In this document: positions 24,788 to 33,625 of the stretch, in pieces
Layout of the letters: every line of letters starts with the position of its first letter
Numbering within the stretch: position 1 is the first letter of the stretch
Source: Streptomyces adelaidensis
GTDB taxonomy: Bacteria; Actinomycetota; Actinomycetes; Streptomycetales; Streptomycetaceae
Direction: 5' to 3'
DNA length: 64,000 nucleotides
NCBI RefSeq assembly: GCF_016598475.1
Contig: NZ_JAEMUX010000032.1
Span: 20,553 to 84,552 of the forward strand
Translations under genes and position numbers: made by a program
The notes under the pieces: generated by a model
The model's database searches: none
The model's input: only the letters and a program-made list of their open reading frames with translations
What the model was told of the DNA's origin: nothing

Positions 24788-25990
24788 GTGCAACGCCTCT
24801 ATGACTTCCTCCGCCGGCATCCGACATGGGTCGACGGCTTCTGGGCCGTCGTCCTGCTCGGGGTGACCCTGGTGAGCGGACCGATCGACCGGGACGAAGC
24901 GGCGGACATGAACGAGTCCGCGTTCGTGGTGATCACGCTGGCGCTGTGCCTGTCGATCGCCCTGCGGCGCCGCCTGCCCGAGAAGATGCTCATGCTGGCC
25001 GCCGCCGCGGGCATCGCGCAGCTGATCCTCGACGTGCCGAGAATCCCGGCCGACTTCGCGATGCTGGTGGTCATCTACACGGTCGCGGCGGACGGCGCCC
25101 GCTGGGCCTCCTGGTTCGCCCTGGGCGGCGGCCTCTGCGCGGCGTCGCTGGGGCAGTTGCGCTGGACCGACGAGCAGACGACCACCGTGGGCAACGCGGT
25201 GTTCGCGGTGGTCCTGACCGTGCCGTTCGCCCTGGCCTGGGTGCTCGGTGACTCGCTGCGCACCCGCCGCGCGTACTTCGCGCAGCTGGAGGAGCGGGCC
25301 GCCCGGCTGGAGAGGGAGCGCGAGGCGCAGGCCAAGGTCGCGGTCGCCGCCGAGCGCGCCCGGATCGCCCGGGAACTGCACGACGTCGTCGCCCACAACG
25401 TCTCCGTGATGGTCGTCCAGGCCGACGGCGCCGCGTATGTCCTGGACGCCGCCCCCGACCAGGCGAAGAAGGCCCTGGAGACCATCTCCTCCACCGGCCG
25501 CCAGGCCCTCGCCGAGATGCGCCGCCTGCTCGGCGTCCTGCGCACCGGTGAGCACCAGGAGGTCGGCGAGTACGTCCCACAGCCCGACGTCGAGCAGATC
25601 GACGACCTCGTCGAGCAGTGCCGGGTGGCCGGTCTGCCCGTCGACTTCAAGATCGAGGGCACCCCGCGTCCGCTGCCCAGCGGTGTGGAGCTGACGGCGT
25701 ACCGCATCGTCCAGGAGGCCCTCACCAACACCCGCAAGCACGGCGGCCCGAACATCAGTGCGAGCGTCCGGCTGGTGTATTTCGACGACGGCCTCGGTCT
25801 GCTCGTCGAGGACGACGGCAAGGGCGCGCCCCACGAGCTGTACGAGGAGGGTGGCGCCGATGGGCAGGGGCACGGGCTCATCGGGATGCGTGAGCGGGTC
25901 GGTATGGTCGGCGGCACGCTGGACGCGGGCCCCCGCCCCGGCGGCGGCTTCCGGATCAGCGCCCTGCTGCCCCTGAAGCCCGCACACTGA
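24788..25990 (+). CDS. Two-component sensor histidine kinase (NarL/DesK-type)
   Basis: 400 aa, GTG start; TACGCT at 24775-24780 ends seven bases before it, a leaderless candidate. About four to five membrane helices span ~15-150, followed by a coiled segment (LEERAARLEREREAQ), the HisKA_3 phosphoacceptor ARIARELHDVVAHNVSVMVV (His in ELHD), and an HATPase domain with QEALTNTRKHG and VEDDGKG...GHGLIGMRERV. The sensor part has no recognisable extracellular domain, so membrane-sensing is likely. The cognate regulator follows 62 bp downstream. Confidence 0.93.
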   Translation: MQRLYDFLRRHPTWVDGFWAVVLLGVTLVSGPIDRDEAADMNESAFVVITLALCLSIALRRRLPEKMLMLAAAAGIAQLILDVPRIPADFAMLVVIYTVAADGARWASWFALGGGLCAASLGQLRWTDEQTTTVGNAVFAVVLTVPFALAWVLGDSLRTRRAYFAQLEERAARLEREREAQAKVAVAAERARIARELHDVVAHNVSVMVVQADGAAYVLDAAPDQAKKALETISSTGRQALAEMRRLLGVLRTGEHQEVGEYVPQPDVEQIDDLVEQCRVAGLPVDFKIEGTPRPLPSGVELTAYRIVQEALTNTRKHGGPNISASVRLVYFDDGLGLLVEDDGKGAPHELYEEGGADGQGHGLIGMRERVGMVGGTLDAGPRPGGGFRISALLPLKPAH

Positions 25991-26052
25991 CACGGTCATG
26001 CCACTGGCTGACACCTGTAACGGACATGGACACGGAAACGGAAGAGGACCCG

Positions 26053-26724
26053 ATGGCGATCCGCGTAATGCTCGTCGACGACCAGGTGCTGCTGCGCACC
26101 GGGTTCCGGATGGTGCTCGCCGCACAGCCGGACATGGAGGTCGTGGCCGAGGCGGGCGACGGCGTCGAGGCCCTGCAGGTGGTGCGGTCGACCGACGTCG
26201 ACGTGGTCCTCATGGACGTCCGGATGCCGAAGCTGGACGGCGTCGAGGCCACCCGCCGCATCTGCGCCGAGCCCGACCCGCCGAAGGTGCTCATCCTGAC
26301 CACCTTCGACCTCGACGAGTACGCCTTCTCCGGGCTGAAGGCCGGCGCCTCCGGCTTCATGCTCAAGGACGTGCCGCCGGGTGAGCTGCTGACCGCGATC
26401 CGCTCCGTGCACAGCGGCGACGCCGTCGTCGCGCCCTCCACCACCCGCCGGCTCCTCGACCGGTTCGCCCCGATGCTGCCGAGCACCGGCGCGGAACCCC
26501 GCCACAAGGAGCTGGCACGCCTCACCGAGCGCGAACGCGAGGTGATGATCCTCGTCGCCCAGGGCCTCTCCAACGGCGAGATCGCCGCCCGCCTCGTCCT
26601 GTCCGAGGCCACGGTCAAGACCCACGTCGGCCGCATCCTCACCAAGCTGGGCCTGCGCGACCGCGTCCAGGTCGTCGTCCTGGCGTACGAGACGGGACTG
26701 GTCCGGGCGGGCGGACAGGGCTGA
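26053..26724 (+). CDS. LuxR/NarL-family response regulator
   Basis: 223 aa from ATG 26053, preceded by GAAGAGGA; an ATG at 26026 would add nine residues. Receiver domain with IRVMLVDDQVLLRTGF and the phosphoacceptor Asp in VVLMDVRMPKLDGVEA, switch Thr and Lys (ILTTFD, FMLKD), then the C-terminal helix-turn-helix LTEREREVMILVAQGLSNGEIAARL. Cognate of the upstream kinase. Targets unknown; it is tail-to-tail with the broken ArsR gene. Confidence 0.93.
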   Translation: MAIRVMLVDDQVLLRTGFRMVLAAQPDMEVVAEAGDGVEALQVVRSTDVDVVLMDVRMPKLDGVEATRRICAEPDPPKVLILTTFDLDEYAFSGLKAGASGFMLKDVPPGELLTAIRSVHSGDAVVAPSTTRRLLDRFAPMLPSTGAEPRHKELARLTEREREVMILVAQGLSNGEIAARLVLSEATVKTHVGRILTKLGLRDRVQVVVLAYETGLVRAGGQG

Positions 26725-26751
26725 GCCCACCGCCCGGCACGGCCCCGGCGG

Positions 26752-27299
26752 CTACCGCAGCACGCCTTCCAGGAAGTCGCTCCCCAGCCGGGCCACCACC
26801 GCCACGTCCAGCTGGTGCAGGACGTACCGCCCCCGTCGTCGTGTCGTGAGCAGGTCCGCCTTCTTGAGGACGGCCAGGTGCCGGGATATCTCCGGCGGGG
26901 GTCATGCCGAGCAGCTGGGCCAGCTCGCCCGTGGTGTGGGCACTGCGGGCCAGCTTGCGGCACAGGCGCATGCGGACGGGGTGGGAGAGCGCGGTCAGGC
27001 GCAGGGCGAGCCGCTCGACCGAGGGCGGGGCGGTGGGCTCGGCGGCGCTCACCGGGTACCGGATCACCGGCTGCCAGCCGAACCGGTGCAGGACGGTGAG
27101 GTGGGGCCGGCCGAGACTGGTCGGGACGAGCAGCAGGCCGCCGTCGCCGGTGTTCGTACGGCCCTCGACGAGCTTGTCCACGGTGACCAGCGCCGCGCCC
27201 TCCTCCAGCGCCATCGAGGGCGACACGGCGGCCAGCGCCTCCGCCAGGCGCTTGTGGCGCAGCAGCTCGGTCTTGTGTGATGTCGATGCGCACGCTCAT
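26752..27299 (-). pseudogene. ArsR-family winged-helix regulator interrupted by two frameshifts
   Basis: The intact reading, with stop at 26752-26754 and ATG at 27299, needs two one-base corrections in a 548-base span (546 would be 182 codons). Segment 1 MSVRIDIT runs to ~27276; there the G/C-rich third-position pattern jumps frame, resuming as KTELLRHKRLAEALAAV and SPSMALEEGAALVTV; the middle part carries RLTALSHPVRMRLCRKLARS; near 26893-26901 (a run of five C on the coding strand) the frame jumps again and resumes as PPEISRHLAVLKKADLL, TTRRRGRYVLHQLDVA and DFLEGVLR. Helix-turn-helix plus beta wing are recoverable from these pieces. Either a decaying gene or sequence errors; both shifts are one-base insertions relative to the intact frame. 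Confidence 0.75.
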
Positions 27300-27445
27300 G
27301 ACCTCATGGTGCACCCGGCCACTGACAACACCCCCAGCCGTACGGCGAGATCCAGGCCCGGCCTCTCCAGGGGCACGCCCGAGCGCCGCCGGCCCCTCTC
27401 CCCGGCAAGCCCGAGCGCCGCCGGCCTCCCCCTCCCGGAGCACCC

Positions 27446-28690
27446 CTACGCGCCGCCGCTCTCCCCCACTTCACCCACCAGCGCCACGAAGTCCGCCGCC
27501 GCCTTGTGCACGTCCTGCGCCGTCCACTCCAGCGCCGCCGCCCGCACCTCCACCTCGGTGACGGCCGGCCCGGGCCCGCCCTGGTCCCAAGGGCGGGCGA
27601 ACAGCAGCGTGTTCGTCCGCTCGCCCTGCCGGACGGCGGCCTCCGCGAGGACGTCGACGTCGTACGGCAGCCAGACCTGGAACTCGTTGGTGTGGGGCTC
27701 CTCCGGATGCACCCGGGCCCACGGCACGCCCGCCGCCGCGAAGCCCTCGCGCAGCGCGGCGGCGACCACGCGCGCGTGGAGCACGTATTCCGGCAGCCGG
27801 GGCAGCTCGCGCTCCAGGCCGAGGAGGGCCGACAGCGCGGTGGGGAACTGGTGGAAGAGCTGGCCGCCGTACCGGTGCCGCCAGGCCTTCGCCTCGTCGA
27901 CGAGCGTCCTGGGGCCGGCGATCGCGGCCCCGGCGTAGGCGTCGAGGGACTTGTAGAACGACACGTAGACGCTGTCCGCGAGGCCCGCGATCTCGTCCAG
28001 GGGGCGGCCGAAGTGGGTCGTGGACTCCCACAGGCGGGCCCCGTCGAAATGGACCACCGCGTCCCGCGCGCGTGCCGCCTCGGTGAGCTCGGTCAGCTCC
28101 TCCCAGGAGGGCAGGACGAAACCGGCGTCCCGCAGGGGCAGTTCGAGCATCAGCGCGCCGAAGGGCTCGTCGAAGTCGCGTACCTCGTCGGCGGTCGGCA
28201 GCCGGGGCGCGCTCGTCAGCCGGACCGGGCGCAACCCGCTGACCTGGCTGAACGCGTTCCGTTCGTGCACCTCGGGGTGGGCGAGCGAGTGCAGGGCGAC
28301 GGTCGGGTTCCCGGTGCGGGCCGCCCAGCAGCGCAGGGCCACCTGCTGGGCCATGGTGCCGGTCGGGAAGAACGCGGCGGCCTCCATACCGAGCAGCGCG
28401 GCCGTCCGCTCCTCCAGAGCCTCGACGACCCCGTTGCCGTAGAGGTCCGCCGGCTCGTCCAGGTCGTACACCTCCCCGGCCGCGTCCAGCAGCGCCAGCC
28501 GCTCCCGGATCGACGCCAGCGCGCTCGTCCGCGACAGCACCCGCTCCGCCGCCCGGTGCGCGGCCCGCCGCCGCTCGTACCGCAGCGCGGCCGGGGACTT
28601 CTCGGCCGGCCCTTCGCCGGTCGTCCCCTCCGCCCCGGAAGCCGCCCCGGAAGCCGTCCGCCCGTGTGCCTCTTCCGCCGTATCGCTCAT
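27446..28690 (-). CDS. PLP-dependent aldolase/beta-eliminating lyase (threonine aldolase-like)
   Basis: 414 aa from ATG 28690 (the frame is open upstream to 28789 without good start signals). The fold-type I PLP enzyme shows LLGMEAAAFFPTGTMAQQVAL, the Asp-bearing AVVHFDGARLWE, and the Schiff-base Lys in VYVSFYKSLDAYAGAAIAG. Low-specificity threonine aldolases split threonine to glycine and acetaldehyde, and the closest recognised relatives are annotated so; a tryptophanase-like lyase is possible. The N-terminal ~40 residues are Ala/Glu/Gly-rich. Divergent from the DUF2520-panC operon. Confidence 0.82.
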   Translation of the reverse strand: MSDTAEEAHGRTASGAASGAEGTTGEGPAEKSPAALRYERRRAAHRAAERVLSRTSALASIRERLALLDAAGEVYDLDEPADLYGNGVVEALEERTAALLGMEAAAFFPTGTMAQQVALRCWAARTGNPTVALHSLAHPEVHERNAFSQVSGLRPVRLTSAPRLPTADEVRDFDEPFGALMLELPLRDAGFVLPSWEELTELTEAARARDAVVHFDGARLWESTTHFGRPLDEIAGLADSVYVSFYKSLDAYAGAAIAGPRTLVDEAKAWRHRYGGQLFHQFPTALSALLGLERELPRLPEYVLHARVVAAALREGFAAAGVPWARVHPEEPHTNEFQVWLPYDVDVLAEAAVRQGERTNTLLFARPWDQGGPGPAVTEVEVRAAALEWTAQDVHKAAADFVALVGEVGESGGA

Positions 28691-28898
28691 CCCGGAATCA
28701 TCCCCCGGGCCGACCTCGCCCGGCACGTGGACTTCCCGGCCGCCGGCCCGCCACCCGGCGCGCGGACCCGACCCGCGGAAACGGTCCACGGATACCCACA
28801 GCCTGTGGACAACCGAACGCCCCTCGAACCAATCGCGTTAACATGACGAGAAATCGTCCGGTACCCCGAGCGGACTGGAACGGGAAGGCCACCACCGA

Positions 28899-29855
28899 GT
28901 GAGTACATTCCAGCAGCCAGAGCCGAAGGACCGCCCCGCGCGGCTCACCGTCGGTGTCGTCGGCGCCGGCCGGGTCGGTCCCGCGCTGGCGGCGTCACTG
29001 CGACTGGCCGGACACCGCCCGGTGGCCGTCTCCGGGGTCTCCGACGCCTCCCGGCGACGCGCCGCCGAGCTGCTGCCCGACGTACCGCTGATGCCCCCCG
29101 CCGACGTGCTCCAGCGCGCCGACCTGGTCCTGCTGACCGTCCCGGACGACGCCCTGCCGAGCCTCGTGGAGGGCCTCGCCGAGACCGGCTCCGTACGCCC
29201 GGGGCAGCTGCTGGTGCACACCTCCGGGCGGTACGGCGCGAAGGTGCTGGACCCCGCGCTGCGGGCCGGGGCGCTGCCGCTGGCGCTGCACCCCGCGATG
29301 ACGTTCACGGGCACTCCGGTGGACGTGCAGCGGCTCGCCGGGTGCTCCTTCGGGGTCACGGCGCCCGACGCGTTGCGACTGGCCGCCGAGGCCCTGGTGA
29401 TCGAGATGGGCGGCGAGCCGGAGTGGATCGCCGAGGCGAACCGGCCGCTCTACCACGCGGCCCTCGCCCTCGGCGCCAACCACCTGGTGACCCTGGTCGC
29501 CCAGTCCATGGAGCTGCTGCGCACGGCCGGCGTCGAGGCCCCCGACCGCATGCTCGGCCCGCTGCTGGGCGCCGCCCTGGACAACGCCCTGCGCTCCGGG
29601 GACGCGGCCCTCACCGGCCCCGTCGCACGCGGCGACGCCGGCACGGTCGCGGCGCATGTCGCCGAGCTGCGCGCGCACGCCCCCGCGACCGTCGCCGGGT
29701 ATCTGGCGATGGCCCGCGCGACCGCCGACCGGGCCCTCGCCCACGGCCTGCTCAAGCCGGAACTCGCCGAGGACCTCCTCGGGGTACTCGCCGACGGAAC
29801 CGACGGAACCGACGGGACGGCCGGGACCGCCGGGACCGAAGGGAACGCCGGATGA
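28899..29855 (+). CDS. Rossmann-fold DUF2520 protein, possible ketopantoate-reductase-like dehydrogenase
   Basis: 318 aa, GTG start with GGAAGG upstream. Residues ~9-125 form a NAD(P)-binding Rossmann domain (LTVGVVGAGRVGPALAASLRLAGH, GxGxxG present); the helical DUF2520 domain follows (AGCSFGVTAPDALRLAAEALV, NRPLYHAALALGANHLVTL), the arrangement found in ketopantoate reductases and 6-phosphogluconate dehydrogenases. The end has a short Gly/Thr/Asp repeat encoded by a GAACCGACG-type sequence. Its stop overlaps the panC start (ATGA), so it is first gene of the panC-nadB-nadC-coaX operon. Pantoate supply (PanE role) is an attractive guess, not proven. Confidence 0.8.
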   Translation: MSTFQQPEPKDRPARLTVGVVGAGRVGPALAASLRLAGHRPVAVSGVSDASRRRAAELLPDVPLMPPADVLQRADLVLLTVPDDALPSLVEGLAETGSVRPGQLLVHTSGRYGAKVLDPALRAGALPLALHPAMTFTGTPVDVQRLAGCSFGVTAPDALRLAAEALVIEMGGEPEWIAEANRPLYHAALALGANHLVTLVAQSMELLRTAGVEAPDRMLGPLLGAALDNALRSGDAALTGPVARGDAGTVAAHVAELRAHAPATVAGYLAMARATADRALAHGLLKPELAEDLLGVLADGTDGTDGTAGTAGTEGNAG

Positions 29856-30844
29856 CCGCCACCGTGCTGCGCACCGCCGACGAGCTCCACGCACGCGCGC
29901 GTGGCGGCCGCCGGGCCGTCGTGATGACCATGGGTGCCCTGCACGAGGGCCACGCCACGCTGATCCGCACCGCGCGTGAGATCGCGGGCCGCGAGGGCGA
30001 GGTCGTCGTCACCGTCTTCGTCAACCCCCTCCAGTTCGGCGCGGGCGAGGACCTGGACCGCTACCCCCGCACCCTGGACGCCGACGTCAAGCTCGCCGAA
30101 CAGGCGGGCGCGGACGCGGTGTTCGCCCCCCGCGTCGACGAGGTCTACCCCGGCGGCGAACCCCAGGTCCGCATCACGGCCGGCCCCATGGGGGAGCGCC
30201 TGGAGGGCGCCGCCCGCCCCGGGCACTTCGACGGAATGCTCACCGTCGTCGCCAAGCTCCTGCACCTCACCCGCCCCGACGTGGCGCTCTACGGCCAGAA
30301 GGACGCCCAGCAGCTCGCCCTGATCCGCCGCATGGTCCGCGACCTGAACTTCGGCATGGAGATCGTCGGCGTGCCGACCGTCCGCGAGGCCGACGGCCTG
30401 GCCCTGTCCAGCCGCAACCGGTACCTGTCCCCCGAGGAGCGCCGTACGGCCCTGGCGCTCTCCCAGGCGCTGTTCGCGGGCCGCGACCGGCACGCCGCCC
30501 AGGAGGCGCTGCGCGCGCGTGCCCGCGAAGTGCCCGCCACGCGCGCGCGTGCCGAGGCCCTCAGCGCGATCGGCGAGTCCCGCGCGGCCGCCGACGCCCA
30601 CGCGATGGCGAAGTCCGCGCCCGGCGGCCCCGTCGCCGTCCGCGCCGCCGCCCGCCTGGTCCTCGACGAGGCCCTGCGCATGAAGCCGCCGCTCGCCCTG
30701 GACTACCTGGCCCTGGTCGACCCGGCCGACTTCACCGAGATCCCGGCCGGCTTCACCGGAGAAGCCGTCCTCGCCGTCGCGGCCCGGGTGGGGACGACCC
30801 GGCTGATCGACAACATTCCCCTGACCTTCGGAGCCGCCTCGTGA
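29852..30844 (+). CDS. panC: Pantoate--beta-alanine ligase (pantothenate synthetase)
   Basis: 330 aa, ATG in a four-base overlap with the DUF2520 gene. Forms pantothenate from pantoate, beta-alanine and ATP. Signature HxGH-type loop MGALHEGHATLIRTA, then VFVNPLQFGAGEDLDRYPRTL, GxxYPGG-type VYPGGEP and ALYGQKDAQQLALIRRMVRDLN, GVPTVREADGLALSSRNRYLS. Normal length with a somewhat Ala/Arg-rich insert at ~205-245 containing repeats of ARARA. Stop overlaps the nadB start (GTGA). Confidence 0.96.
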   Translation: MTATVLRTADELHARARGGRRAVVMTMGALHEGHATLIRTAREIAGREGEVVVTVFVNPLQFGAGEDLDRYPRTLDADVKLAEQAGADAVFAPRVDEVYPGGEPQVRITAGPMGERLEGAARPGHFDGMLTVVAKLLHLTRPDVALYGQKDAQQLALIRRMVRDLNFGMEIVGVPTVREADGLALSSRNRYLSPEERRTALALSQALFAGRDRHAAQEALRARAREVPATRARAEALSAIGESRAAADAHAMAKSAPGGPVAVRAAARLVLDEALRMKPPLALDYLALVDPADFTEIPAGFTGEAVLAVAARVGTTRLIDNIPLTFGAAS

Positions 30845-32610
30845 GCAGCACAGGCATACGCCCGCCCGTCGCCCACCACCACCCTCGAACGAGAGCGCTT
30901 CACGCTCGCCCCTGCTTGCACGCGCCCGCACCGGGCTGGTCCGTCGCCGCCGACGTCGTGGTCGTCGGCTCGGGCGTCGCCGGCCTCACCGCCGCGCTGC
31001 GCTGCGAGGCCGCCGGCCTGAACACGGTCGTCGTCACCAAGGCCCGCCTCGACGACGGCTCCACCCGCTGGGCCCAGGGCGGCATCGCCGCGGCGCTCGG
31101 CGAGGGCGACACCCCCGAGCAGCACCAGGACGACACACTCGTGGCCGGCGCGGGCCTGTGCGACGAGGAGGCCGTACGGCTGCTCGTCACCGAGGGCCCC
31201 GACGCCGTACGCCGTCTCATCGCGACCGGCGCCCACTTCGACGAGTCCGAGGCGGGCGACCTGGAGCTGACCCGCGAGGGCGGCCACCACCGCCGCCGCA
31301 TCGCCCACGCGGGCGGCGACGCCACCGGCGCCGAGATCTCCCGGGCCCTCGTCGAGGCCGTACGCGCGCGTGGGCTGCGCACGGTGGAGAACGCGCTCGT
31401 GCTGGACCTCCTGACCGACGCCGACGGCCGCACCGCCGGTGTCACCCTGCACGTCATGGGCGAGGGCCAGCACGACGGCGTGGGAGCCGTCCACGCCCCC
31501 GCCGTGGTACTCGCCACCGGCGGCATGGGCCAGGTCTTCTCCGCCACCACCAACCCGTCCGTGTCGACCGGCGACGGCGTGGCCCTCGCCCTGCGCGCGG
31601 GCGCCGAGGTCTCCGACCTCGAATTCGTCCAGTTCCACCCGACCGTGCTGTTCCTCGGCACGGACGCGGAGGGTCAGCAGCCGCTCGTCTCCGAGGCGGT
31701 ACGCGGCGAGGGCGCCCACCTGGTCGACGCCGACGGCGTGCGCTTCATGGTCGGCCGGCACGAGCTGGCGGAACTGGCGCCCCGCGACATCGTCGCCAAG
31801 GGCATCATGCGCCGCATGCAGGAGCAGGGCGCCGAACACATGTACCTGGACGCCCGGCACTTCGGCGCCCACATGTGGGAGCACCGCTTCCCGACGATCC
31901 TCGCCGCTTGCCGCGCCCACGGCCTCGACCCCGTCACCGAGCCCATCCCGGTCGCCCCGGCCGCCCACTACGCCTCCGGCGGCGTCCGCACCGACTCCCA
32001 GGGCCGGACGACCGTCCCCGGCCTCTACGCCTGCGGCGAGGTCGCCTGCACCGGCGTCCACGGCGCCAACCGGCTCGCCTCGAACTCCCTCCTGGAGGGC
32101 CTGGTCTACGCCGAGCGCATCGCCGACGACATCGCCTCGGCCCACGCCGGAAACGGCCTCCACGCGCGCGTGCCCGCCCCCGTCCCGTACGCCGAGAAGC
32201 CCGCGCACCCGCTGCTCGCCCCGGAGATACGGTTCGCGATCCAGCGGACCATGACCGAGGGCGCCGGCGTCCTGCGCTCCGCGGACTCCCTCGCGACCAC
32301 CGCCGCGGCCCTGGACCGGCTGCACGCCGAGGCCCGCGACGCCCTCCACGAGAACGGCAAGACGGCCGAGCCCGGCGTCGACACCTGGGAGGCCACCAAC
32401 CTCCTGTGCGTGGCCCGCGTCCTGGTCTCCGCCGCCCGGCTGCGCGAGGAGACCCGCGGCTGCCACTGGCGCGAGGACGAGCCCGACCGGGACGACGCCC
32501 GGTGGCGCCGCCATATCGTCGTACGGCTGAATCCGGACCGGACGCTCGCCGTACACACCACCGATACCGCAGACTTCCCCCCGACCCGGCAGCACCAGCA
32601 GGAGCAGTGA
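30841..32610 (+). CDS. nadB: L-aspartate oxidase
   Basis: 589 aa, GTG start overlapping panC. First step of de novo NAD synthesis: FAD-dependent oxidation of aspartate to iminoaspartate. After a ~35-residue leader, ADVVVVGSGVAGLTAALRCEA (FAD), TKARLDDGSTRWAQGGIAAAL, GGMGQVFSATTNP, HELAELAPRDIVAKGI and YACGEVACTGVHGANRLASNSLLEGL are the expected motifs, with the helical C-terminus intact. nadA is not in this operon, so quinolinate synthase must be encoded elsewhere. Stop overlaps possible nadC starts. Confidence 0.96.
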   Translation: MSSTGIRPPVAHHHPRTRALHARPCLHAPAPGWSVAADVVVVGSGVAGLTAALRCEAAGLNTVVVTKARLDDGSTRWAQGGIAAALGEGDTPEQHQDDTLVAGAGLCDEEAVRLLVTEGPDAVRRLIATGAHFDESEAGDLELTREGGHHRRRIAHAGGDATGAEISRALVEAVRARGLRTVENALVLDLLTDADGRTAGVTLHVMGEGQHDGVGAVHAPAVVLATGGMGQVFSATTNPSVSTGDGVALALRAGAEVSDLEFVQFHPTVLFLGTDAEGQQPLVSEAVRGEGAHLVDADGVRFMVGRHELAELAPRDIVAKGIMRRMQEQGAEHMYLDARHFGAHMWEHRFPTILAACRAHGLDPVTEPIPVAPAAHYASGGVRTDSQGRTTVPGLYACGEVACTGVHGANRLASNSLLEGLVYAERIADDIASAHAGNGLHARVPAPVPYAEKPAHPLLAPEIRFAIQRTMTEGAGVLRSADSLATTAAALDRLHAEARDALHENGKTAEPGVDTWEATNLLCVARVLVSAARLREETRGCHWREDEPDRDDARWRRHIVVRLNPDRTLAVHTTDTADFPPTRQHQQEQ

Positions 32611-32615
32611 CAGAC

Positions 32616-33611
32616 GTGAGCACTCCCGACCTTCCCCTCGCCCAGAGCGGCGGCTGCGGCGACGGCTGCGCCTGCGGCGCCGACGACGGACTCAGTGGCG
32701 AGGCATACGACGTGTACGCAGAGTGCGGGCTCGATCCCGCGCTCGCCCAGCTCCTGGCCGACGCCGGACTCGACCCTGTCGAGGTCGAGGACATCGCCAA
32801 CGTCGCCATCCAGGAGGACCTCGACCACGGCGTGGACGTGACCACGGTCGCGACCATCCCCGGGGACGCCCGCGCCACCGCCGACTTCACCGCCCGCGAG
32901 GGCGGAGTCGTGGCGGGCCTGAGAATCGCCGAGGCGGTCCTCTCGGTGGCCTGCTCCGACGAGTTCGAGGTCGAGCGGCACGTCGACGACGGCGACCTCG
33001 TCGAGGCAGGCCAGAAGCTCCTCAGCGTCACCGGAGCCACCCGCGACCTCCTCACCGCCGAACGCAGCGCCCTGAACCTCCTGTGCCGCCTCTCCGGCAT
33101 CGCCACCGCCACGCGCGCGTGGGCGGACACCCTGGAGGGCACGAAGGCGAAGGTGCGCGACACCCGGAAGACGACACCGGGGCTCAGGTCCCTGGAGAAG
33201 TTCGCTGTCCGCTGCGGCGGCGGGGTCAACCACCGCATGTCCCTCTCGGACGCCGCGCTGGTCAAGGACAACCACGTGGTCGCCGCGGGCGGCGTCGCCC
33301 AGGCCTTCACGGCCGTGCGCGAGATGTTCCCCGAGGTGCCCATCGAGGTGGAGGTCGACACCCTCCACCAGCTCCGCGAGGTCGTCGACGCGGGCGCCGA
33401 CCTGATCCTCCTGGACAACTTCACCCCGACCGAGTGCGCGGAGGCCGTCGCCATCGTCCACGGCCGGGCGGTGCTGGAGGCCTCCGGCCGCCTCACGCTC
33501 ACCAACGCGAAGGCGTACGCGGACACGGGCGTCGACTACCTGGCGGTAGGGTCACTGACCCACTCGTCCCCCATCCTGGACATCGGCCTCGACCTGCGCG
33601 CGGCCGAGTAG
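32616..33611 (+). CDS. nadC: Nicotinate-nucleotide pyrophosphorylase (quinolinate phosphoribosyltransferase)
   Basis: 331 aa from GTG 32616, with GGAG 11 bases upstream; GTG 32607 overlapping the nadB stop is an alternative. Joins quinolinate with PRPP to give nicotinate mononucleotide. Seen: IQEDLDHGVDVTTVATIP, ARSALNLL-type ERSALNLLCRLSGIATAT, DTRKTTPGLRSLEKFAVRCGGG and VEVEVDTLHQL, LILLDNFTP. The N-terminus has an added Cys-rich segment SGGCGDGCACGADDG that ordinary NadC lacks. The start of coaX is 15 bp further on. Confidence 0.95.
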   Translation: MSTPDLPLAQSGGCGDGCACGADDGLSGEAYDVYAECGLDPALAQLLADAGLDPVEVEDIANVAIQEDLDHGVDVTTVATIPGDARATADFTAREGGVVAGLRIAEAVLSVACSDEFEVERHVDDGDLVEAGQKLLSVTGATRDLLTAERSALNLLCRLSGIATATRAWADTLEGTKAKVRDTRKTTPGLRSLEKFAVRCGGGVNHRMSLSDAALVKDNHVVAAGGVAQAFTAVREMFPEVPIEVEVDTLHQLREVVDAGADLILLDNFTPTECAEAVAIVHGRAVLEASGRLTLTNAKAYADTGVDYLAVGSLTHSSPILDIGLDLRAAE

Positions 33612-33625
33612 GGGCGGGGACGGCC

